Source: JAKVCB01 sp963578605 (GTDB taxonomy: Bacteria; Planctomycetota; Planctomycetia; Pirellulales; Lacipirellulaceae). From it: a stretch of DNA of 22,424 nt. The notes under the pieces were generated by a model that saw nothing but the letters and a program-made list of their open reading frames with translations, searched no databases and had not been told where the DNA came from. The DNA lies in the NCBI GenBank assembly GCA_963578605.1, contig CAUZEA010000095.1:1-22424 (forward strand), given 5' to 3'. The stretch's first letter is position 1, and each line of letters opens with the position of its first letter. Positions 15,413-22,424 of this stretch are shown piece by piece. A program made the translations under genes and the position numbers.

Positions 15413-16246
15413 ATGACTAGCCAGATCGACTTTATGCGGCAGCCGGCCATCGACCTGCACGGACACTGTGGGCACTACGGTGGTTACTCGGAACTGGTGT
15501 CCCGGTTGGTTGACGCGCCGCCGGAAGTCGTGTCGCGGCGAGCTGCCGAGGCAGCAATCCAGCTCACGGTGGTCTCGGAACTCAGTGCGTTTGACCCTGC
15601 GGCGGATCAACCTGCCGACGTCGACGCTGCCAACGGGCTTGTTGTTCGAGCCGCAGAGGAGTTTGGCAATCTTTGTTTTTATGCGGTAGCCAACCCCAAA
15701 CGTGAGAACTGGGAAGCAAAAACCGACGCCTTGTTATCCCATCCGAAATGCGTTGGGGTCAAACTGCATCCCCGCTGGAATTACTGGCCTGTGGCGGAGT
15801 ACGGTGACCGGGTCTTTGCATTCTTGAATGAAAGAGAAACGTTAACCCTGTCGCACACGGGCAACGCCGGCAATGAACCAGAGCAATTTATCCCTTTTGC
15901 CAACAAGTACCCACAGGTCAGGCTCATTCTGGCCCACATCGGCCACGACGAGGTTGACGAAACACGGGACCGTCAAATTCGCGCAGTGCAAATGTCAACG
16001 CAAGGAAACGTTTGGGCAGATACCTCCTCGTCCAAATCAGTGACCTCGGGGTTGATCGAATACGCCGTCGAGCAAATCGGCGCTAATCGTATCCTGTTTG
16101 GTACCGACACGCCCCTCTATTGCTGTGCCATGCAAAAGGCACGGATTGCATATGCCGGGATTTCCAACCAGGACAAACGCAAGATTCTTTACGACAACGC
16201 GGCAGAACTACTTGGGCTGTCGAACGAAACAGGTGGATTTTCGTGA
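15413..16246 (+). CDS. amidohydrolase-2 family metal-dependent hydrolase (possible sugar lactonase)
   Basis: A 277-residue TIM-barrel amidohydrolase with the expected metal and active-site residues in order: D-L-H-G-H (His16, His18), GVKLHPR (Lys117, His119), LSHTG (His148), LAHIG (His175) and FGTDTP (Asp232). There is no signal peptide, so it is cytoplasmic. The family includes sugar lactonases and decarboxylases. With dehydrogenases, an SMP-30 protein and a DapA-type aldolase in the window, a lactonase role is attractive but unproven. It starts 13 bp after the BNR gene, and its TGA shares one base with the ATG of the next gene, implying translational coupling. An ATG at 15434 is an alternative start just ahead of the first His motif. 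Confidence 0.86.
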   Translation: MTSQIDFMRQPAIDLHGHCGHYGGYSELVSRLVDAPPEVVSRRAAEAAIQLTVVSELSAFDPAADQPADVDAANGLVVRAAEEFGNLCFYAVANPKRENWEAKTDALLSHPKCVGVKLHPRWNYWPVAEYGDRVFAFLNERETLTLSHTGNAGNEPEQFIPFANKYPQVRLILAHIGHDEVDETRDRQIRAVQMSTQGNVWADTSSSKSVTSGLIEYAVEQIGANRILFGTDTPLYCCAMQKARIAYAGISNQDKRKILYDNAAELLGLSNETGGFS

Positions 16247-18771
16247 TGAAGCATATTTTGTTTTTCAATTTCGTGTTCGTGACCGTGGCGTTCGAGGTCG
16301 GGTCTGCCCAAACGACAACCCAACTTCCCACCGAGGGAAGCCCCTACAAAGTCAATGCGGCCGATTTCACCGGAGACGGGGTGATCGATCTGGCCGTGTC
16401 GTACTACGGTGCTGGTGTCGTGGCAATCGAAAAAGGGGATGGCCAGGGGAATTTCTCGCACCTGGCGGTCAACCCGATCTGCGAGGGTTGTGATCCGTCG
16501 CATGAAGGGGGAACTTACAATATCGCTCACGCGGATGTCGACAAAGACGGGTTGCTGGACTTCGCCATTGGCTGTGACGGCCGATTCGTCGTAATCGCCA
16601 GAAATCTGGGGGATGGGAAGCTTCAGCGGATGCAGGTATTTCAGACCGAGAGCGCTGCCAAAGGTGTCCGTTGGGCTGATCTTGATAACGATGGAGAGTT
16701 CGATTTTCTATACACGGCCCGAGGAACTGGCCGGGCGGACGATACGGATGAGGGCAAGTTGTCAATTCGACGTGGGCTTGGCAACTGGAAATTTGGACCG
16801 GAAATCAAGTTGGACGCCGGCATCTCTGCTTACTACGTCGAAACAGGTGATCTCAACAACGATGGCTATGTTGATATTCTGGTACCCAATGAATTGGGGA
16901 CAACCGTTTCGTACTGGATGAATCCGGGCAAAACTGTTTTTGATAGTGCTCAACCCATGCAGCGACAAGTGTTGCCCACATCGGGCATTAAGGTTAACGA
17001 TGTTCGTGCCGCCGACTTCAATGGCGATGGGTACCTCGATGTGTTGACGGCTAACTGGATTTCATCGAACATTTCCCTTTTTCCAGGTAAAGGTGACGGG
17101 ACTTTTGGCGACGAACAACTCATGCCGGGTGGAAGGAACTGTGTCTTTTTTGCCGTGGACGATTTCGATAACGACAAAGACTTGGATTTCGTGGTCACCC
17201 ACTGGACTGGCGATTATGCGTCGGTGTTTTTGAACCGGGGCGATGGTCGGTTTGCCACCAGGACTGACTATAAAACCGGCAACGGCAATTACGGAGTCGA
17301 TGTACTGGATGCAGACGGGGATGGCAACCTCGACGTGGTGACTGCCGATTTTAGAGAGCACACCCTCTCGATGCTAAAAGGTAACGGCGATGGAACCTTC
17401 CAGCCGGCAACGACTTCGAAAAAAGGAGTTCAGAAAAAGAACGGATCCTGGGCTGTCGAAAGCTTGTCAGCATTTGACGGCATCGGTCTCGACCGCATGG
17501 ACGCTATCTATCGGTCAGGGGAAGAAGCTGTTTTTACCATTCAACTGGCAGGTAGTCCTGAGGACGTCGAGGTTTGTTTGAGCAACGATGGCTACAAGGT
17601 TTACCAACAACATCCGTTGGTTCTCAGCGACGGCAAAGCGGAAATCAGGGGATCACTCCCCGAGCCAGGGTTCCTTCGTTGTCGCGTTAACTACGACCGC
17701 GACGGCAAGCCCGGTTTCTTGTTGAGGACTGCGGCGTTCGAGCCCTACAAGGTGCAGCCCACCACCACCGAACCTGAAGATTTCGACGAATTCTGGGGCG
17801 CGCAAAAAGAGGCGCTCGCCGAAGTTTCCTGGGACGTGCAACTCGAGGAGGTTCCTCGGTTTGGCGAGGGAAAGCCTTATCAGTTCTACGAGATCTCGTT
17901 GGCGAATATCGACGATTCTCGAGTCAATGGGTATTTGGCAAAGCCGAGAACAGGCCCCGGGCCCTTTCCAGCTATCCTGTCGCTGCAGAATCATGGTGGC
18001 GGTGCATGGAGCGTGCCACCCTCCTGGGTGACCAGCTTTGCAGAAAAAGGCTTCATCGCGATGGCCATCAACACGCATGATGTGGAAAACGGTCGTGATC
18101 GAGAATATTATGCAGAGCTAAATCGAGGCCCGCTGGCAAGTTATACGTTAAAAGGGTTCAGGGACCGCGATACCTACTATTTCAAGTCGGTTTACATGCG
18201 AATTGTCCGCTCGATCGACTACCTGACTTCACTGCCCGAATGGGATGGCAAGACGGTACTGTTGACCGGTAGGAGCCAGGGAGGTGGGCTTTCGCTGGTG
18301 GGCGCGGGGCTGGACCCGCGCGTGACGGGTATCGTTTGTGCAGTGCCAGCACTTTGCGAACATGGGGCACACAAGTTCGGTCGCGCCGCGGGGTGGCCCC
18401 GGTTTGTTCCCAACGATGAACACGACTATGGCAAAAATTGGAATTCGCCAACGTCAAACGGCCATGGGCCAGTGAGTGAAATCGTGTTTCAAGTATCTCG
18501 CTATTACGATGCTGTGAATTTCGCGCGCAAGATCCAATGTCCGGTTGTGATCAATTTCGGTATGATCGATACCGCGGTACCGCCGACTACCGTCTTTTCC
18601 GCTTACAACGTCATCGGCAGCCCCAAAACAGCCATCCTGAGTCGGGACCGTGGTCACGGCGCTGATCGGGACCCAAAATACCGGCGAGATGAGCGAATTG
18701 TGGAGATGGCAGCCAAAGCCGGCTCGCAAGTGGTCGTCATGCCCAAGGATTATGGGAAAAAAGCAGATTGA
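16246..18771 (+). CDS. secreted seven-repeat FG-GAP/VCBS propeller fused to a CE7-like acetyl xylan esterase domain
   Basis: An 841-residue protein. Residues 1-21 form a signal peptide (FFNFVFVTVAFEVGSA). About 33-390 hold seven calcium-loop repeats of the D-x-[DN]-x-D-G-x-x-D type starting at 40, 97, 145, 202, 257, 306 and 355, a spacing of 48-57 residues that fits one blade each of a seven-bladed propeller. A linker of roughly 100 residues follows. From about 508 (EPEDFDEFWGAQ) an AXE1/CE7-like alpha/beta-hydrolase begins, with nucleophile Ser677 in GRSQGGG, Asp775 in GMIDTAVPP and His804 in RGHGAD, a complete triad. CE7 enzymes remove acetyl groups from sugars; most are cytoplasmic, so a secreted fusion is unusual. 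AGGTGG at 16231-16236 is a good ribosome site for the ATG at 16246. It overlaps the amidohydrolase stop by one base and precedes the second PhyH gene by 13 bp. Confidence 0.88.
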   Translation: MKHILFFNFVFVTVAFEVGSAQTTTQLPTEGSPYKVNAADFTGDGVIDLAVSYYGAGVVAIEKGDGQGNFSHLAVNPICEGCDPSHEGGTYNIAHADVDKDGLLDFAIGCDGRFVVIARNLGDGKLQRMQVFQTESAAKGVRWADLDNDGEFDFLYTARGTGRADDTDEGKLSIRRGLGNWKFGPEIKLDAGISAYYVETGDLNNDGYVDILVPNELGTTVSYWMNPGKTVFDSAQPMQRQVLPTSGIKVNDVRAADFNGDGYLDVLTANWISSNISLFPGKGDGTFGDEQLMPGGRNCVFFAVDDFDNDKDLDFVVTHWTGDYASVFLNRGDGRFATRTDYKTGNGNYGVDVLDADGDGNLDVVTADFREHTLSMLKGNGDGTFQPATTSKKGVQKKNGSWAVESLSAFDGIGLDRMDAIYRSGEEAVFTIQLAGSPEDVEVCLSNDGYKVYQQHPLVLSDGKAEIRGSLPEPGFLRCRVNYDRDGKPGFLLRTAAFEPYKVQPTTTEPEDFDEFWGAQKEALAEVSWDVQLEEVPRFGEGKPYQFYEISLANIDDSRVNGYLAKPRTGPGPFPAILSLQNHGGGAWSVPPSWVTSFAEKGFIAMAINTHDVENGRDREYYAELNRGPLASYTLKGFRDRDTYYFKSVYMRIVRSIDYLTSLPEWDGKTVLLTGRSQGGGLSLVGAGLDPRVTGIVCAVPALCEHGAHKFGRAAGWPRFVPNDEHDYGKNWNSPTSNGHGPVSEIVFQVSRYYDAVNFARKIQCPVVINFGMIDTAVPPTTVFSAYNVIGSPKTAILSRDRGHGADRDPKYRRDERIVEMAAKAGSQVVVMPKDYGKKAD

Positions 18772-18784
18772 CCACGACGGCTCT

Positions 18785-19573
18785 ATGAACAAAGCATTAT
18801 CTGACCAACAGATCGAACAATTCCGTGAACAGGGTTTTCTCGCGGGACTTCGTGTCTGGGACGACAATACGGTTGAGCGGGCCCAATCCCATTTCAGGCA
18901 AGTGACGGCCGAACTGGAGTCGAAAGGCTTGACGCACAACGACGTCAACGGCTGGTGGGCCATTAACCGCACCTACTGGAACCTGTGTTCGACTACCGGT
19001 ATCCTCGACTGTCTTGAGGACCTGCTTGGCCCCGACCTGTTTGTCTTCGAAGGTCAGTACTTTCTCAAAAATCCTGGCGATGGGACGACCGTGCCATGGC
19101 ACCAGGACATTCAGTACTGGTCCCTGATGCGTGGTAAACCAATCGTTTCCGCCTGGGTAGCCTTGTGAGATACCGATGCTTCCAACGACTGCCTGCAGGT
19201 CATCCCGGGATCCCACAAAAAGCTGTTGGAGCACGGTGCGGGCACCCGGCCGACCGATGTGCTCCAACTGGCAGTCCACCCCGCGGACATTGACGATCGC
19301 AACGTCGTCGACATCGTTTTGAAAGCAGGCGAAATGTCACTGCATACCGACGCACTGGTTCACGGATCGCGTGCCAATGGTTCCGACCGCATTCGCTGCG
19401 GGGTGACGATGCGGGTTTGCGCACCCAACTTGTCGGTGGATCTTGCCAAGAATCCTTTGTTTCATTGGATCCGGCTTCGGGGTAATGACCCAGGCGACAA
19501 CAACCCCAGGCTCGAATTGCCCGGCGAGGAGTGCGTGCCGACGGAGTACAATCAGTTCGGGCAGGAAGAATGA
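18785..19573 (+). pseudogene. phytanoyl-CoA dioxygenase (PhyH)-like gene with an in-frame TGA
   Basis: One frame covers the whole gene except for a TGA at 19166-19168 (codon 128). Before it lie the N-terminal PhyH region and the H-x-D iron motif in PWHQDIQYW (His106, Asp108), then SAWVAL. Directly after it, in the same frame, come DTDASNDCLQVIPGSH, the distal His in LVHGS (His193) and the 2-oxoglutarate-binding region DRIRCGVTMR, ending at TGA 19571-19573. Read through, it is about 262 residues, normal for the family. Relatives carry an ordinary residue at this point between W-x-A-L and D. UGA ends neighbouring genes normally, and I see no convincing SECIS hairpin, so a nonsense mutation or base error is the likeliest cause. 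The protein is last in the plus-strand operon and differs in sequence from the PhyH at 1873-2632. Confidence 0.8.
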
Positions 19574-19638
19574 AGACCAACAAGCACAGGGGCCACGTGG
19601 CTACTCGGGTCGACCTACAAACAGTACCCTGGCCGCGA

Positions 19639-20856
19639 TCACCCTCGCATTTCGTCCAGTGCGCTGCGCGTTCGAGCGGCCATCTCGTCGATTAAATCGT
19701 CCGGCATGTCGGACCACCACGGGAAGCTGATCATGTTATCGTAGAAGCGGTCGGTTTCTGGGATGTCGGCGTTGGCAAACCCGAATTTCTGAAATAACTC
19801 TGCACGATTCAATGGCCAGTATTGCACGATGCACGTGAGTTGATACTTTTCACGGATCAGGCTCATCAAGTCATCGCGCTGGCGACCGTACTGCTGACCG
19901 TCGTATCGGGCTGCCATCAAGTGGTATGCGTGTTGGCATCCATCTGGGACGTATTGGAAATTGAGTTCCGGGTAGTCTGAAAGACCAGTCAAGAAGCGAG
20001 CGGCTTGATGACGACGCTGCGCGTTGATTGCGTCCAGTCGACCCAACATTATTCGCCCGACCGCGGCGTTAGGTTCTGCCAAGCAGTAGTTCACCGGCCA
20101 GCAACCGGGGATTGGTTCGACAAGATTGCCTCCGGCCGGCACCCAGTCTTTGTCACGTTTTCCGTCAAAAGACCAGTTGCCCATCCAGCGCATGCGCCGA
20201 GCTTGAATTCCATGTTCAGCGTTCCGGACCGTTAATATGCCGCCCTCGCCCAGTGTTTGCATGTTCTTGTGTGTTTGAAAGCTAAAACAGCCGAAATCGC
20301 CAATCGATCCCACCCGTCGATCTTTATACAACGCACCAGGCGCTTGAGCGCAGTCCTCAACGACAGTGAATCCATGCTTGTCTGCCAGGGACATAATCGG
20401 GTCCATGTCGGCCGGCAAACCGTACAGGTGTACGACCACGACCACCTTCGTGCGATCCGACACAAGCGGTGCAATCGTCTCGGCACTGACGACGCGTGTG
20501 TCGGGATTGATATCTGCCCAGCGGATTGTGACGCCATGGCGCGCAAATGGCACGGCCGATGCTACATACGTGTGGGCAGGCATGATGACTTCGTCACCGG
20601 AAGAAAGTCCAGCGAGAACAGCGGCCAGTTCCAGGGCTGACGTGCAACTATTCACCGCCACGGCATCGGTGCTACCCGCAAATCGCGTAAAATCGCTTTC
20701 AAAGGCATTGTTCTCGACTCCCCCAGTGGTTCCGATTGCAAGGCTGTTCGCCTCTCGTAATACGCGCAGCAACTCTTGTTCTTCCTCGTCGGTTAACCGT
20801 GTTTGAACGCCCGGCATCACAATCGGAGTTAACGCATCGGTGTTTACTGTCGGCAT
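19639..20856 (-). CDS. DegT/DnrJ/EryC1/StrS-family PLP aminotransferase
   Basis: A 405-residue fold-type I PLP enzyme. The PLP lysine is Lys197 in FSFQTHKNMQTLGEGG, and the ring-nitrogen aspartate is Asp168 in VVEDCAQA. PAHTYVASA (93-101) and the GTTGG start of the substrate region are typical. Family members transaminate keto sugars attached to nucleotides, or related cyclic ketones such as AHBA and scyllo-inosose, usually for surface glycans or natural products. The ATG at 20856 has a GAGGA ribosome site. It converges with the second PhyH gene (65 bp between stops) and is divergent from the SMP-30 gene, so it is its own transcription unit. It fits a biosynthetic role better than the catabolic role suggested for its neighbours. 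Alternatively it acts with the Gfo/Idh and SDR genes on an amino sugar. Confidence 0.9.
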   Translation of the reverse strand: MPTVNTDALTPIVMPGVQTRLTDEEEQELLRVLREANSLAIGTTGGVENNAFESDFTRFAGSTDAVAVNSCTSALELAAVLAGLSSGDEVIMPAHTYVASAVPFARHGVTIRWADINPDTRVVSAETIAPLVSDRTKVVVVVHLYGLPADMDPIMSLADKHGFTVVEDCAQAPGALYKDRRVGSIGDFGCFSFQTHKNMQTLGEGGILTVRNAEHGIQARRMRWMGNWSFDGKRDKDWVPAGGNLVEPIPGCWPVNYCLAEPNAAVGRIMLGRLDAINAQRRHQAARFLTGLSDYPELNFQYVPDGCQHAYHLMAARYDGQQYGRQRDDLMSLIREKYQLTCIVQYWPLNRAELFQKFGFANADIPETDRFYDNMISFPWWSDMPDDLIDEMAARTRSALDEMRG

Positions 20857-20890
20857 GAATGGTCCTCATGAAAAGACAACAAGTTTTGAA

Positions 20891-20918
20891 AGTATAAATG
20901 GATCACGACGGTGGACAA
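20891..20918 (-). promoter_or_regulatory. candidate promoter for the DegT aminotransferase gene
   Basis: On the minus strand TTGTCC (20918 to 20913) and TATACT (20896 to 20891) are separated by 16 bp. A start near 20884 would give a leader of about 28 nt to the ATG at 20856, enough to include the GAGGA ribosome site. Confidence 0.38.
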
Positions 20919-21113
20919 TTATCCCTTGGTACTGGTGTTCGTCCGGCGTGACCAGGGCTCGCCGCGTCAGTCTCCGAAAATCCGGATAAATTCCAGTCCT
21001 GTAGCTGAATAGTTGCAACCACGCCTCATTTATATATGATTCGTTTGTGATATAGCAATGTGCCTGGTGAAATTCAAGAGGAAATGGCGGCGCAGCAAAA
21101 AATCAAAAGCAAC

Positions 21114-21125
21114 GTGACAGGTCAC
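21114..21125. promoter_or_regulatory. palindromic site GTGACAGGTCAC, related to the 12-bp motif at 12995-13129
   Basis: GTGAC and GTCAC flank AG, giving a near-perfect 12-bp dyad. Its reverse complement, GTGACCTGTCAC, matches GTGACCTGCCAA (12995-13006) at 10 of 12 positions. It lies 216 bp before the SMP-30 start. It may bind the same regulator as the sites in the other divergent region. Confidence 0.4.
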
Positions 21126-21340
21126 ACGTAGCTCGGCGTTTTGCCCGCCGGAAATGATGCCGGATTGGGTAAACTCCCGGTGGCCAGTTGCGACCGAAAG
21201 AGAAGCTGCCTTACGGGTAGAAATCTGGCCGCGTGTCGTGGCGAGAGCCGCGTTTTTTAAGGTTTGAATTCTAAGAAAATCACCTTTGATACGAAGCCCC
21301 CCCCTGCCCCATTGCTCAAAAATTACCGTTTGGGTTCCCC

Positions 21341-22180
21341 ATGATTGACGTAACCTGGCAAACCGTCGCTTCAGGGATCGTTTCTCCGGAGGGGCCGGCT
21401 GTTGACCGTGACGGCAATATTTTCCTGGTTAGCCGCTGGACCGGTAAGGTGGTGCAGGTAACCGCCGCAGGAGAGGTTCACGAGTTGGTCGATACGGGAG
21501 GAAAACCACAGTCGATTGCTTTGGTTCCAAGTGGCGAGTTATTGCTGGCAGATGCAAAAAATCATTCCCTGCAGCGAATTACCCGGCAAGGCGAGTTGTC
21601 AACGATTGCTAACACGGTCGATGGTGACCCACCGGAAGAATTTTTGGGGCCCAACGACCTGGTGATTGGCGATGACAAAGTGGTCTATTTGACCGACCCG
21701 GGGTTGGATATGGAGAGCCCTGGGCAGATCTTGCGGATCGAGTTGGATTCGGGCGCGGTCACCCGATTGGTCCATGGGGTCGCATTTCCCAATGGTATTA
21801 CAATCAGTGGGGACGGTCGTTGGCTGTATGTGGCCGAAAGCGTAACTTGTCGAGTGCTCCGCCTGGAACTTTTCGATGGTGGCCGCCGTCTGGGACCGGT
21901 GGAGGTATTTATTGAGTTGGACGGACACCTTCCTGATGGGATCGCCTTCGATGCCGAGGGGCGATTGTTGATTGCATGCTGTGGTGCCGGAGTCCTTGAC
22001 GTGGTCTCCCCCGACGGTCAACTCGTAGCCTCAATCCCCGCGGGTGGACCTGGCTGCACGAATTGTGTCTTTGGCGGTGACGACTTCCAGACACTCTACA
22101 TGACAGAAGACGAACAGCAGGCACTTTTGAAAACTCGCTGGCCGGTGCCTGGGCAGCGGGCGTATTCGAGAAGTTTATAG
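21341..22180 (+). CDS. SMP-30/gluconolactonase/LRE-family protein
   Basis: A 279-residue six-bladed-propeller lactonase-type protein. Expected metal ligands are visible: Glu17 in SPEGPA, Asn151 in FPNGI and Asp199 in LPDGIAFD, with the substrate-side Asn105 in GPNDLV. Positions and length match SMP-30 and gluconolactonase enzymes, which open aldonolactones to aldonic acids using a divalent metal. There is no signal peptide, so it is probably cytoplasmic. No clear ribosome site precedes the ATG at 21341, but the next family motif begins so soon that a later start is unlikely. It is a single-gene unit divergent from the aminotransferase. It could work after a sugar dehydrogenase, such as the SDR or Gfo/Idh enzyme, in an oxidative sugar pathway (inference). 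Confidence 0.9.
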   Translation: MIDVTWQTVASGIVSPEGPAVDRDGNIFLVSRWTGKVVQVTAAGEVHELVDTGGKPQSIALVPSGELLLADAKNHSLQRITRQGELSTIANTVDGDPPEEFLGPNDLVIGDDKVVYLTDPGLDMESPGQILRIELDSGAVTRLVHGVAFPNGITISGDGRWLYVAESVTCRVLRLELFDGGRRLGPVEVFIELDGHLPDGIAFDAEGRLLIACCGAGVLDVVSPDGQLVASIPAGGPGCTNCVFGGDDFQTLYMTEDEQQALLKTRWPVPGQRAYSRSL

Positions 22181-22265
22181 CCGCAAGTCATCCGCGTGGG
22201 CCTTGGGACTTGAGTCGGGCGGTGACTACTTTGGAACGGATGACAAGATTGACCATCGCCGCGCG

Positions 22266-22287
22266 GCCGTGACTGGCCAATCACGGC
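22266..22287. terminator. hairpin downstream of the SMP-30 gene
   Basis: GCCGTGA (22266-22272) pairs with TCACGGC (22281-22287) across an 8-nt loop, 85 bp after the stop. No T-run follows, so it is at most a factor-dependent terminator or an mRNA-end hairpin. Confidence 0.35.
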
Positions 22288-22354
22288 TGGGCAAGACTGA
22301 CCACCCCCCCATCTTTGTACCAGTCTGAGTGAGAGAATCGGGGTTAAGTAACTC

Positions 22355-22424
22355 GGCTGTGTTCTGGAGGCTGAGGCGTAGCCGAAGCTGGAAGAACACA
22401 GGGGAGCCGCATACGCGGCGGGGG
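22355..22424. other. GC-rich structured element cut by the window edge
   Basis: CTGTGTTCT (22357-22365) is the exact complement of AGAACACAG (22393-22401), a 9-bp stem enclosing a smaller GGCT/AGCC hairpin (22369-22372 with 22380-22383). A second hairpin, GCCGC-ATAC-GCGGC (22406-22419), follows at once. There is no coding potential in this 70-bp end. It could be a structured RNA, part of a group II intron or other mobile element, or a dispersed repeat. I cannot choose among these without the sequence to the right. Confidence 0.4.

Larger units (their letters stand above)
20857..21340. promoter_or_regulatory. 484-bp divergent intergenic region
   Basis: It separates the aminotransferase (minus) and SMP-30 (plus) genes. 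I see no family-like coding sequence. It contains a candidate minus-strand promoter at 20891-20918, an A/T-rich stretch around 21029-21056, and the palindromic site at 21114-21125. A 15-codon open frame at 21084-21131 has a purine-rich stretch placed too close to its ATG and is not called. I could not find a convincing promoter for the SMP-30 gene. Confidence 0.5.

Noticed and set aside
19166..19215. Selenocysteine insertion or UGA reassignment at the PhyH TGA
   Set aside because: UGA ends several neighbouring genes normally, the 45 bases after the codon form no convincing SECIS hairpin (only a 4-bp GATG/CATC pair), and the family does not carry Cys/Sec as a catalytic residue there.
21084..21131. 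15-codon leader-peptide-like frame before the SMP-30 gene
   Set aside because: AGAGGA sits only 1 nt from the ATG, the codons show no attenuation-type run, and no terminator/antiterminator pair is evident.

Overview
The window looks like a chromosomal segment of a planctomycete, probably of the Pirellulaceae type. The main evidence is the protein encoded at 7363-9711. It ends in a dockerin-like calcium-binding module followed by a PEP-CTERM sorting tail (V-P-E-P, hydrophobic helix, R-R-C-R), an arrangement typical of that phylum. Weak or absent Shine-Dalgarno sequences, many secreted carbohydrate-active proteins and several phytanoyl-CoA-dioxygenase-like genes fit the same picture. I see no tRNA, rRNA, CRISPR array, transposase or integrase.

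Layout. (1) 160-4547, plus strand: a cytoplasmic set of a DapA/NanA-type aldolase, a NodB-type deacetylase, a phytanoyl-CoA-dioxygenase-like (PhyH) gene broken by a one-base frameshift, an SDR dehydrogenase and a Gfo/Idh/MocA oxidoreductase. (2) 4600-12750, minus strand, read from right to left: a secreted protein of a family I cannot name (signature IDPEVYSY), an MFS transporter, a second member of that family carrying LamG, dockerin and PEP-CTERM modules, and a secreted GH42-like glycosidase. (3) 13219-19573, plus strand, tightly packed: a secreted Asp-box (BNR/sialidase-fold) protein, an amidohydrolase-2 enzyme, a secreted seven-bladed FG-GAP propeller fused to a CE7-like esterase, and a second PhyH gene interrupted by an in-frame TGA. 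(4) 19639-20856, minus strand: a DegT-type PLP aminotransferase. (5) 21341-22180, plus strand: an SMP-30/gluconolactonase-like enzyme. The right edge (about 22266-22424) is non-coding, GC-rich and full of inverted repeats.

Interpretation. Secreted glycosidase-, esterase- and propeller-type proteins next to a permease, a lactonase-type hydrolase, dehydrogenases and an aldolase suggest a locus for degrading a decorated polysaccharide or glycan and oxidising the released sugar, without SusC/SusD. This is inferred from families and gene order; no substrate can be read from the sequence. The deacetylase, Gfo/Idh, SDR and DegT genes could instead build an unusual amino sugar.

Most interesting points: the paired IDPEVYSY proteins, a candidate undescribed hydrolase family; two PhyH genes broken at nearly the same place in the fold; the propeller-esterase fusion; and a 12-bp motif (GTGACCTGCCAA) present as a perfect inverted pair in one divergent promoter region, with a 10/12 match in the other.
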